Part shown: in pieces, positions 1 to 6,287 of the stretch
How positions within the stretch are numbered: position 1 is the stretch's first letter
Layout: the number at the start of each line of letters is the position of its first letter
Position numbers and translations under genes: made by a program
Origin: JAUIGE01 sp045106685
GTDB taxonomy: Bacteria > Bacteroidota > Bacteroidia > J057
Direction: 5' to 3'
Assembly: GCA_045106685.1 (NCBI GenBank)
Contig: JBGCFB010000027.1
Location: 1-12,470, forward strand
Length of the DNA stretch: 12,470 bases
Notes under the pieces: generated by a model
The model's input: the letters and a program-made list of their open reading frames with translations, nothing else
Databases searched by the model: none
Told to the model about the DNA's origin: nothing

Positions 1-506
1 CCCCTGTACGATGCCCGGCTATCCAGAATATTATTGAGCTTGCCGATTTGGAACTGTGCTTCCTGATAGCCTGCCCAGTTACCATTCAGGGAATCCTTTT
101 CAGCCGCAAATTCAAATAATGCCCTTCTTGATCTGATAAAACCATCACTTGCACCTTCCAGAAAGCGCACCATCATCTGATCATATAATCGAGAAAAATA
201 CGCCTGATTATATGAGCCATCCCCAGCGACGGAGTCGGTATTTTCCATTAGCAGTCGAACGAATTCTTCTCTCGCAGGTCGCTGTAATTCACCACTTCTC
301 AATGCTGCTACCCAGGCATCCATCTCCACATCCACAGGCTCACGCCCAAGCAGGTCGATGCTTACGCGATTCACATAATTCTGGACTTTAAGTGTGGATA
401 CACCACTATAATCGGGTGCGATATTATCAGGCACAACGATCAATTCTCCTTGACAGGAGAGCATTAAAGTGCTCATTATCAGCACGATATAAAGCATAGC
501 TTTCAT
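1..506 (-). CDS. Lipoprotein with DUF1549-like N-terminal motif (partial, C-terminus outside window)
   Basis: The reading frame is open from an ATG at 506 down to the left edge, giving 168 residues with no stop, so only the N-terminal part is visible. Residues 1-18 form a short lipoprotein signal (hydrophobic LYIVLIMSTLMLSC) with Cys18 as the likely lipidated residue, so the mature protein should sit on a membrane facing the periplasm or the outside. Residues 43-57 (NYVNRVSIDLLGREP) resemble the start of DUF1549-type domains, found in planctomycete cytochrome-associated proteins, where an 'R.xLDLxGRxPT' pattern is typical. That resemblance is from memory and moderate. Residues 60-168 are mostly charged and probably helical, with no catalytic motif I recognise. 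The gene is divergent from tdk, with an 88-bp gap. The gene call is firm and the family assignment weak. Confidence 0.8.
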   Translation of the reverse strand, partial: MKAMLYIVLIMSTLMLSCQGELIVVPDNIAPDYSGVSTLKVQNYVNRVSIDLLGREPVDVEMDAWVAALRSGELQRPAREEFVRLLMENTDSVAGDGSYNQAYFSRLYDQMMVRFLEGASDGFIRSRRALFEFAAEKDSLNGNWAGYQEAQFQIGKLNNILDSRASYR

Positions 507-512
507 ATCATA

Positions 513-544
513 TAAAGATAGGGTGTTTTTAATGTGAAATCAAA
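513..544 (-). promoter_or_regulatory. Candidate Bacteroidota-type promoter for the left-edge lipoprotein gene
   Basis: On the minus strand, TTTG (544-541) is followed after 20 nt by TATCTTTA (520-513). This fits the Bacteroidota sigma-factor consensus TTTG-N19..21-TAnnTTTG with one mismatch in the last base of the -7 box. Only 6 nt separate the -7 box from the ATG at 506, so the transcript would be leaderless or nearly so. This is a pattern match only. AT-rich DNA throws up such matches by chance. Confidence 0.35.
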
Positions 545-594
545 CAAGCCACTGGCAATTTCTTACAGCTAAAAAGCTTTATTTTGCCGCTGAT

Positions 595-1167
595 ATGTTT
601 ATCGAACACAATAGTAATAATCGCCAGACAGGTTGGCTGGAAGTGATTTGTGGTGGCATGTTTTCTGGAAAAACAGAAGAACTCATTCGCCGTCTCCGCC
701 GCGCCCAAATCGCCAATCAGCGAGTAGCAATCTTCAAGCCTGCCGTCGACAATCGCTACAGCGACAGCGAAATCGTTTCACACAACAAAAACAGTATCGA
801 GTCCAATCCGGTGCATTCCTCTGAGCAAATCCTGCTGATGTCAGCAGAAATTGAAGTGGTGGGAATTGACGAAGCGCAGTTTTTTGACGAAGGAATACCG
901 GAAGTTGTGCGCAAACTTTGTAATCAGGGAAGTCGCGTAGTGGTCGCTGGTCTGGATATGGACTTTAAGGCGCAGCCATTTGGGCCTATGCCTTTATTGC
1001 TCGCTCAAGCTGAGTTCGTCACCAAAGTGCATGCTATATGCCAGCGATGCGGAAGTCTGGCTTCTTATTCTTACAGGCTAAAAGAAGGTGAACAGCAGGT
1101 TATGGTTGGCGAGAAAGAAGCGTATGAACCGCGATGCAGACGCTGCTTTTTCAAATTTGATGATTAG
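595..1167 (+). CDS. tdk: Thymidine kinase, type II
   Basis: The 190-residue product is a normal length for the type II thymidine kinase family. It phosphorylates thymidine to dTMP with ATP in the cytoplasmic pyrimidine salvage pathway. Visible motifs are the P-loop GGMFSGKT (residues 20-27), the Walker-B/catalytic segment IDEAQFF with the catalytic Glu at about residue 93, and two Cys pairs (CQRC near 148-151 and CRRC near 181-184) that bind the structural zinc. The thymidine-binding lasso region lies just before the last Cys pair. The N-terminal extension (MFIEHNSNNRQTG) before the first strand resembles that of other Bacteroidota homologues. The ATG at 595 is the first start before the core. 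The gene has no co-directional partner, and the stop codon lies inside the first GATTAGCT repeat unit. Confidence 0.97.
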   Translation: MFIEHNSNNRQTGWLEVICGGMFSGKTEELIRRLRRAQIANQRVAIFKPAVDNRYSDSEIVSHNKNSIESNPVHSSEQILLMSAEIEVVGIDEAQFFDEGIPEVVRKLCNQGSRVVVAGLDMDFKAQPFGPMPLLLAQAEFVTKVHAICQRCGSLASYSYRLKEGEQQVMVGEKEAYEPRCRRCFFKFDD

Positions 1168-1295
1168 CTGATTAGCTGATTAGCTGATAAAAATTCTACG
1201 ATGTATGATTAACAATGAACCTTGGTGGTTGGTCGTCTTCATCTCATCGTTTATTGTTCATTATCAAATTAGCTCATAATCAAATCAGCTAATCA
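1161..1295. repeat. GATTAGCT tandem repeats and loose inverted repeat in the tdk 3' gap
   Basis: Three exact tandem copies of GATTAGCT occupy 1162-1169, 1170-1177 and 1178-1185, followed by a partial GAT. The tdk stop TAG lies in the first copy. Inverted partners sit at the far end of the gap: TGATTAGCTGAT (1177-1188) is the exact reverse complement of 1284-1295, and AATGAAC (1214-1220) pairs with GTTCATT (1256-1262). The gap between the convergent genes is therefore an imperfect dyad of about 135 bp. It has no run of T after a stem, so it is not a classic intrinsic terminator, although a transcript could fold here. Confidence 0.75.
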
Positions 1296-1298
1296 ACA

Positions 1299-1637
1299 CT
1301 AGCTTTCAACAACAGGATCAATATAACATGGGCTACGCTCGATAACCTTGGGCTCACCGGACTCATCCTCTGTGAAAATTTTCACTCTTCCTCTTTTGAA
1401 ATACTCCATGAGAAAAAGGGTTTCGCCGTCAGGTGAAAGGTTGTGCTGGATAGGAGTGCCATCCATGTACTCGACCTTATTCACTTTGTGAACTTTTTCC
1501 TTAAAATATAGCTGGTAGGTGCCTTCATAGCGTTCTTCTACCTTTTCCTTTAAAGGCTCAATGGTAGTAGTTGGAGCGATCGTGGTTTGTGAAAAAGCAA
1601 TACCCAGCAAGAAGAAAGAGAGGAGTAAAATGCGCAT
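1299..1637 (-). CDS. Small secreted protein of unknown function
   Basis: The frame encodes 112 residues from the ATG at 1637. The frame is open two codons further to a TTG at 1643, but the ATG places the signal peptide cleanly. Residues 1-16 (MRILLLSFFLLGIAFS) form a signal peptide with likely cleavage before Gln17, then a Thr-rich stretch (TTIAPTTTIEP). The rest is hydrophilic with alternating hydrophobic residues that suggest beta strands: 'GTYQLYFKEKVHKV', 'SPDGETLFLMEYF' and 'GRVKIFTEDE'. There is a single Cys (in SPCYIDP) and no lipobox, so I expect a soluble periplasmic or surface protein. I recognise no family. It converges on tdk and lies downstream of the hairpin cluster at 1668-1793. 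Confidence 0.75.
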   Translation of the reverse strand: MRILLLSFFLLGIAFSQTTIAPTTTIEPLKEKVEERYEGTYQLYFKEKVHKVNKVEYMDGTPIQHNLSPDGETLFLMEYFKRGRVKIFTEDESGEPKVIERSPCYIDPVVES

Positions 1638-1667
1638 AATCAAGAATTTTATTGGGGTGTCACCGCG

Positions 1668-1793
1668 GTAGAGACGCGTTTTAACGCGTCTTCTGCTAAC
1701 CTGAGACGCGTTAAAAACGCCTCTTTTATCTAGCCCGAGGCGCGCATTAGCGCGCCTTCTTCTAACCTAAGACGCGTTAAAACGCGTCTCTAC
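1668..1793. repeat. Four-hairpin palindromic repeat cluster with 25-bp perfect outer inverted repeats
   Basis: The stretch 1668-1692 is the exact reverse complement of 1769-1793 (25 bp). Each end is itself a near-perfect hairpin built on AGACGCGTT/AACGCGTCT. Between them are a third, slightly degraded copy (about 1703-1724, GAGACGCGTT...CGCCTCT) and a GC-rich variant (1738-1757, arms AGGCGCGC/GCGCGCCT, loop ATTA). The four palindromes are spaced about 32-35 bp apart by linkers such as TTCTGCTAACCT and TTCTTCTAACCT, which also resemble each other. The element lies downstream of the flippase-like gene and upstream of the small secreted-protein gene. It resembles REP- or MITE-like intergenic palindromes (GAGACGCG-type) that I recall from Bacteroidota and cyanobacteria. 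It has no coding capacity. A small separate hairpin, GGGCA-ATTA-TGCCC, lies next to it at 1800-1813. Confidence 0.88.
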
Positions 1794-1838
1794 AAATTTG
1801 GGCAATTATGCCCTGATTCATTTGTTTCCTCTAATATA

Positions 1839-2936
1839 CTACTTCTTATTCTTCCCATAAACCCGCTTGAGCCATCCTGGCAAAATAGGAAGCCCAACGA
1901 ATAAATATGGGTAGTAGCTAATAAAGCGCCAGAAGATCGCAGCAAAAGTGAGGACAATACCTGCTGGAATAAATTCAGCAAAAAGCTGTTTGAAGCCAAG
2001 TTCAGCTATTCCGGAACTTCCTGGCGTAGGCGAAACGATCATTACAACAAAAAGGACTGCCTGTCTGGAAAAGGCCACAAGATGCTCCCAAAAGCCCAGG
2101 CCTGTTCCTGAGGAAAAGGCCCCTAGTACACAATTGAGCACTAGGTAGCGCCCTAGCCAGGCCAATACGGTAGAGCCCCAGGCTTTTAGCCAGAACTGCC
2201 TTGACTTACCCCTAAAGGCTTCGGCGGCGGTTTGGAGTTCATTGGCTGTATTAAACATGCGGCGCTGGAAACGACGCAAATAGCGGCTGGAAAAAATTCG
2301 CTTGATTCCTCTGCTCACTTTATTCGGAATAAAGAAAATACCAATAGCTAACAACAGGACATACGCGAAAATCAAGCTATATGCTATCCAGAATGCAGTA
2401 ACCATACTGGTTCCTAGTATGGGTGAATCCGCCGTCTGTAAAGGAGCGAAAATAGTATCGTGCCCCAGAGGAATAAGGACAAGCGGCAGAATCAGAATGT
2501 AGAATAGTTCATCGAGGAATATGGTCACAAAGACGATGGCTGTACTCTTACCAGGGTTTATTTTTTCTCTGATAAACATAAAAACTGCCACTGCTGCACC
2601 TCCGACAATGGAAGGTGAAGCCGCTGATGCAAATTCCCACAGTAAGGTTACTTGAAAGCAAGCTTTCCAACTCATTTCACCTTCAGTCAAAATCCGCATA
2701 CGCCACATGTAGGCAACATCGCGAACCACCATCATGACTAGTCCCATCACCAGCCAAAACCACACGCGCCCGGTCCAGTTTATTTCGGCAATAGCGTCCG
2801 AAAACGAACCTGGGTATTCGCTTAAATCGGTATATAAAAGATACACAACTACGCCAATACCTATCAAAATAGGCCATATGACGCGACTAATTTTAAAGTT
2901 GCTTAATGGGTCTTGTTGTGTGGGTGCTTCTGCCAT
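1839..2936 (-). CDS. UPF0104 / lysylphosphatidylglycerol-synthase-TM family integral membrane protein
   Basis: The 365-residue protein is mostly hydrophobic with about seven or eight membrane segments. The clearest are near residues 18-36, 57-76, 92-122, 131-158, 175-203, 248-275, 287-303 and 325-352. The signature TPGSSGIAE at 304-312 matches the conserved PGG.G..E region of the flippase-like domain found in the MprF N-terminus and in UPF0104 proteins (PF03706). The soluble aminoacyl-transferase domain of full MprF is absent, so this is the stand-alone type. Lipid transport is a family-based inference and the substrate is unknown. An Arg/Lys-rich cytoplasmic loop lies at 206-225. The ATG at 2936 lies 29 bp downstream of the DUF445 stop on the same strand, so the two are probably co-transcribed with DUF445 first. 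Confidence 0.9.
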   Translation of the reverse strand: MAEAPTQQDPLSNFKISRVIWPILIGIGVVVYLLYTDLSEYPGSFSDAIAEINWTGRVWFWLVMGLVMMVVRDVAYMWRMRILTEGEMSWKACFQVTLLWEFASAASPSIVGGAAVAVFMFIREKINPGKSTAIVFVTIFLDELFYILILPLVLIPLGHDTIFAPLQTADSPILGTSMVTAFWIAYSLIFAYVLLLAIGIFFIPNKVSRGIKRIFSSRYLRRFQRRMFNTANELQTAAEAFRGKSRQFWLKAWGSTVLAWLGRYLVLNCVLGAFSSGTGLGFWEHLVAFSRQAVLFVVMIVSPTPGSSGIAELGFKQLFAEFIPAGIVLTFAAIFWRFISYYPYLFVGLPILPGWLKRVYGKNKK

Positions 2937-2965
2937 GGCTGTTTGCTGGCATGAAGGTAGAAATT

Positions 2966-4189
2966 TTAAAATAAAAGCAACTGAGCAAATCCTGCTATTG
3001 CACCTAATGCTGCACCAACAGCAATCAACTTGGCCTCATCTTCTTGAAAAACAGGCCTTAAAAAGCCTTCGAATTCTGTCGGTGAAAGTGCGATCATTTT
3101 GTCACGTAAGGTCTCCTCAACAGCCATCGATTGCTCTGCATATCGGAACATGTGCCGTATGGAGCCAGGAAGCTCCTCCACAAAACGATCCGCGATATGT
3201 TCTTTGATTCTGTCATAACGCTTGGTCCCTTGCGCAAGCTGATACAATGGGCGACTAAGGCCAGCGGTCATGTCTACAGCATGCTTTACCTGACGTGCTA
3301 CCATCTCGATGAGTCGATCGGAAGCAGGTCCTTGGATCATATTCTCAAAAATATTCTGGGTCGTAAGAATGCGCTCAGCGATGATCTTGGCGTATTCCTG
3401 GGCGACTTCTTTTTGGCGTTTGATAAAAAGTCCTTGTACAACAAAGCCAAAGTAGCGCTTAGGTTCCTGTGGTTCAAAAATAAGGCGGAGCGCAAGCCAG
3501 TTTGTAGCCCAACCTACCAATAGGCCGAACAAAGGCAATATCCACCAGGATTGAAAAAAGAAGAACATCACTGCCTGGACGATACCGAAAGCAAAGCCAA
3601 AGTAGAAACCCGATCGCTCTATAAAACGAAACTCCTTTTCGCCTACTTTTAGGAAAATATGGTTCAGTAAAGGCTTATCGTGCTCCAATGCTTCCACCAC
3701 CATTCCCTTCAGGTCAAAAAGATCGGTGATCTCGTTCTTGACCTCACGCATGAGCAATTCTATGATATCGGGCAGATCTTCTGAAGCACGCTGATAAATG
3801 CGCCGCTTCAACAAAGCAGGAGCATTATCCCAAATAAGCGGAGCTTCCTCGCGCATGGTCTCTTCGATGATATCGTGCGTAAGTCGCTGCATGGCCGGGC
3901 CCATTTCCTCTGCTACACGCATCGGCTCCATTCTGGAGAACACAGTTTCCACCTTGATAAGCTTGGAGGTCATCATGTCCACAGACTTAGAAGCCATCTT
4001 GGTAGCTTTGGAAGGAATAATCCCTTGCCAGCCAAGACCGAATCGCTTGATTCCCACAAATTCTAAAGGATAAAATGTCATTTTTAGGGCCAACACATTG
4101 GTAAGCCAACCCACGATTCCGGAAATGAACGGAATCGCCGCAATTTTCAAGAGGCTCCAGCCTGTAATATCTGCAAAGAGAATATCCAT
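2966..4189 (-). CDS. DUF445 (YheB/YjiN-like) membrane protein
   Basis: The 407-residue protein fits DUF445, a family of inner-membrane proteins of unknown biochemical function. It carries an internal duplication. The motif GWLTNVLALKMTFYP (27-41) recurs as GWATNWLALRLIFEP (226-240), and each copy is followed by a Gly/aromatic turn and then a Lys-rich helix ('IIPSKATKMASKSV' and 'LFIKRQKEVAQEYA'). Membrane segments are likely near 14-33, 195-213, 215-235 and 388-406. The two long stretches between them (about 62-190 and 255-385) are amphipathic, charged helices. The ATG at 4189 is preceded by a 10-bp palindrome, GTAATATTAC (4196-4205), which could affect initiation or bind a regulator. It heads a likely two-gene operon with the flippase-like gene. 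I cannot assign a reaction. Confidence 0.9.
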   Translation of the reverse strand: MDILFADITGWSLLKIAAIPFISGIVGWLTNVLALKMTFYPLEFVGIKRFGLGWQGIIPSKATKMASKSVDMMTSKLIKVETVFSRMEPMRVAEEMGPAMQRLTHDIIEETMREEAPLIWDNAPALLKRRIYQRASEDLPDIIELLMREVKNEITDLFDLKGMVVEALEHDKPLLNHIFLKVGEKEFRFIERSGFYFGFAFGIVQAVMFFFFQSWWILPLFGLLVGWATNWLALRLIFEPQEPKRYFGFVVQGLFIKRQKEVAQEYAKIIAERILTTQNIFENMIQGPASDRLIEMVARQVKHAVDMTAGLSRPLYQLAQGTKRYDRIKEHIADRFVEELPGSIRHMFRYAEQSMAVEETLRDKMIALSPTEFEGFLRPVFQEDEAKLIAVGAALGAIAGFAQLLLF

Positions 4190-4335
4190 CAGAGGGTAAT
4201 ATTACACATTGCACGTTTACCTTTAAATATCAACACGAACAAAAAGTATGTCAGCACACATGGTTTAATAAATAAAATTGTGTTGTTTTATTTGCTGTAC
4301 ATCATCTTTTCCACCCTTTACCTTTTCTAATTACT

Positions 4336-4881
4336 ATGAAAAATCTTATTCTTTTCCTCGCAGCAAGCTGCCTACTATTCATCCAAGCAAACCCAGCACT
4401 CGCAAGCAGCGATGCTCCTAGTGTAGCTGTTGCAGCCGACGTAACACAGCAGGTAGGCCTTCCTGGCAATCTTACAGCAGATGATTTTCTTAACCTAAAG
4501 CCAAAGGAAATTGCTGAGCGTTCAGGCAAAAAAATGAACTTCTTTCAGCGCCTTGCCCTCAAGGTAGTCCAGAAGAAAGTCAAGAAAAAAATGGCCAAAG
4601 CTGATCGCAATGGCAAAACCAAAGCATCTGGTCTTGGTATTGCAACACTCATCGTTGGTTCAATTGCAATGCTAGGCGCACTCACAATGTGGTTTATCCC
4701 TGGCATGTTTGCAGTAGCCTTACTTTTCGGTCTTATTGGTACTATTCTCGGAGCAGTTGCACGCAGCAACGGAGATCGTGATGGAGCTACCACTGCCGGC
4801 TTTATTATGAGCCTAATCTCTGGTGGTCTTGCATTGCTTCTTCTTATCGTTGCTCTCGCATTCCTAAACAGCTTCTTCTAG
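4336..4881 (+). CDS. Signal-peptide, DUF4190-like small membrane protein
   Basis: The 181-residue product begins with a signal peptide (about 1-23, ending ANPALA|SS). A Thr/Asp-containing linker follows, then a basic segment (51-88: FLNLKPKEIAERSGKKMNFF continuing into a Lys-rich VVQKKVKKKM helix). This layout is one I recall as frequent in short Bacteroidota membrane proteins. The C-terminal half has three Gly-rich hydrophobic segments (about 98-119, 122-142, 152-178) with a polar 'ARSNGDRDGATT' loop, as in DUF4190-type proteins. The function is unknown. The gene is divergent from the DUF445 gene across a 146-bp gap, stands alone, and is followed 31 bp after its stop by an intrinsic terminator. 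Codon use is rich in GCA/CTT/ATC, which suggests good expression, though I did not calculate this. Confidence 0.85.
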   Translation: MKNLILFLAASCLLFIQANPALASSDAPSVAVAADVTQQVGLPGNLTADDFLNLKPKEIAERSGKKMNFFQRLALKVVQKKVKKKMAKADRNGKTKASGLGIATLIVGSIAMLGALTMWFIPGMFAVALLFGLIGTILGAVARSNGDRDGATTAGFIMSLISGGLALLLLIVALAFLNSFF

Positions 4882-4912
4882 AAAAAAGCGCTCTAATTCA
4901 AAATGATGTACT

Positions 4913-4946
4913 AACACGCCTTCCCTCAGGGGAGGCGTGTTTTTTT
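4913..4946 (+). terminator. Rho-independent terminator after the DUF4190-like gene
   Basis: A 13-bp stem (4913-4925 with 4929-4941, one G-T pair) has a 3-nt TCA loop and runs straight into a T tract (4941-4946). This is a textbook intrinsic terminator for the plus strand. The T tract also supplies the last bases of the convergent DUF1343 gene (stop TAA at 4947-4945), so the two genes share their 3' ends. On the minus strand no T run follows the stem, so it looks one-directional. Confidence 0.92.
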
Positions 4947-6198
4947 ATCGATACAGGAGATAGTTTTTTCTTTTTTGTTTAAAAGCTTCGACTTCTGGCT
5001 TCCATGACTCATAAATATCACCAGCTGATTTCTCTGCAATAATAGCCGCTTTGAAGTTTTTGTTTCCTGGCCAGCGTTCGAAGTTTTTCTTAAAAAAGTC
5101 AGGCTTCTTGCCATAATCTGAATAGGCGTTTTTAAATAACTGAATGCCAAGCATAAACAAGCGACGTGATGACGGTGGCACTTCAGTGATACGGTATCCG
5201 CCACAATCCTTATCCTGGAATTTCGGATAGGTAGACTTACCTGGCAGAGAGCGAGGCGTAAAGGTCGTCCAGGGCAAATCAAATGATTCTCCTTCCATGG
5301 CTTTGCGCCGTGTGAGCCATGGCGCACCTATTATCGTAAAGGCCGAATCTGTACCGCGCCCTATACTCACAGGGGTCGGCTCAAACCAGCACAAGGCAGG
5401 ATACAAGCTTGCAGCCCGGAGCGTCGCCAAATTGGGAGAAGGAGCGACCCAGGACAAACCGGTTTCTTCCCACCTCATCGCATGTTTGTATCCAGCAGCT
5501 TTTATAACATCCACCTGACAGGCTTTTTCAGACTCATACCAGCCTTCGCCCAAAATCATCAAAGCATACTCCCCTATCGTCATACCATGTATCGCAGGAA
5601 TTTCGTGCATTCCGATGAAGCTTTGGTACTTTTTATTCAAAACCGGCCCATCTACATACCAGCCATTCGGATTTGGACGATCAAGGATCAAAACAGGAAT
5701 TCCAGCTTCTGCACATGCGTCCATCACATAGGTAAGCGTAGAGATATAGGTGTAAAATCTGGCGCCTACATCCTGAATATCAAATACGATTAGGTCTAGT
5801 CCAGCAAGTTGATTCTGAGGTGGCTTTTTATTTTTCCCATGTAATGAAACGATAGGCAAACCAGTAGCCGGGTCAGTGGAATTCGCTATATGTGCTCCTG
5901 CATCGGCATCGCCACGAAAGCCATGCTCAGGCGAAAACACTTTTTTCACATTTACTCCTTTGCTGATCAATGTATCGACAAGATGAGTCTTTCCAAAAAC
6001 CAGACTGGTGTGGTTTCCCACAATGCCGATCTTTTTATTACTCAAAATATGAATACTATCACGCACCAATACTTCCGCACCGGAATACACTCTTGACGGG
6101 ATTGCCCGCTGGACTTCAGCTGGAGTTTCGACAGGCTGTTCGGCCTCTTCACAGCCTAGTAGTAATGCGAAAAAGATGGGGATCAGAAGCTTTATCAT
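4945..6198 (-). CDS. namZ: DUF1343 / NamZ-type exo-beta-N-acetylmuramidase lipoprotein (GH171)
   Basis: DUF1343 proteins (B. subtilis YbbC/NamZ) release N-acetylmuramic acid from the non-reducing end of peptidoglycan fragments (CAZy GH171), acting in cell-wall turnover and recycling. The ATG at 6198 gives 417 residues and a clear lipoprotein signal, MIKLLIPIFFALLLGC, with Cys16 lipidated. The frame stays open to an ATG at 6249, but those 17 extra residues would bury the signal and come from repeat-like DNA, so I reject that start. Conserved blocks are SPEHGFRG (89-96, with Glu91 in the active-site motif), QDVGARFYTY (142-151), LDRPNPNG (172-179) and, further on, the GRGTDSAF region. The length matches the family. 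The gene converges on the terminator at 4913-4946 and diverges from the ABC permease gene. The family call is strong; substrate specificity is inferred. Confidence 0.93.
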   Translation of the reverse strand: MIKLLIPIFFALLLGCEEAEQPVETPAEVQRAIPSRVYSGAEVLVRDSIHILSNKKIGIVGNHTSLVFGKTHLVDTLISKGVNVKKVFSPEHGFRGDADAGAHIANSTDPATGLPIVSLHGKNKKPPQNQLAGLDLIVFDIQDVGARFYTYISTLTYVMDACAEAGIPVLILDRPNPNGWYVDGPVLNKKYQSFIGMHEIPAIHGMTIGEYALMILGEGWYESEKACQVDVIKAAGYKHAMRWEETGLSWVAPSPNLATLRAASLYPALCWFEPTPVSIGRGTDSAFTIIGAPWLTRRKAMEGESFDLPWTTFTPRSLPGKSTYPKFQDKDCGGYRITEVPPSSRRLFMLGIQLFKNAYSDYGKKPDFFKKNFERWPGNKNFKAAIIAEKSAGDIYESWKPEVEAFKQKRKNYLLYR

Positions 6199-6242
6199 AG
6201 ATGAATGTTGAATGGCTGAATGATAGGATGAATGAATAATGG
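6199..6242. repeat. Degenerate GAATG-rich short repeat upstream of namZ
   Basis: GAATG recurs at 6203, 6210, 6218 and 6230, within units such as TTGAATGG, CTGAATGA and ATGAATGA. These form an imperfect 7-8 bp stutter of about 40 bp that abuts the namZ start codon. It lies between the divergent namZ and permease genes, where promoter elements are expected, and could change their spacing. The style is like the GATTAGCT repeat at 1162-1185, though the unit differs. Confidence 0.5.
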
Positions 6243-6287
6243 CTTTCAAAGTAATAAAGATTTAACTTTAGCCCCGAAGTTCTGCCC

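Noticed and set aside
1668..1793. CRISPR array
   Set aside because: The repeats are palindromic hairpins with short similar linkers and variable sequence, not identical direct repeats separated by unique spacers.
1839..2936. Full MprF-type phosphatidylglycerol lysyltransferase
   Set aside because: Only the membrane flippase-like domain is present. The C-terminal aminoacyl-transferase domain is missing, so no lysyl-transfer activity should be claimed.
6199..6249. Upstream ATG at 6249 that would lengthen the NamZ protein by 17 residues
   Set aside because: The extension is hydrophilic, encoded by repeat-like DNA, and would displace the clear lipoprotein signal that begins at the ATG at 6198.
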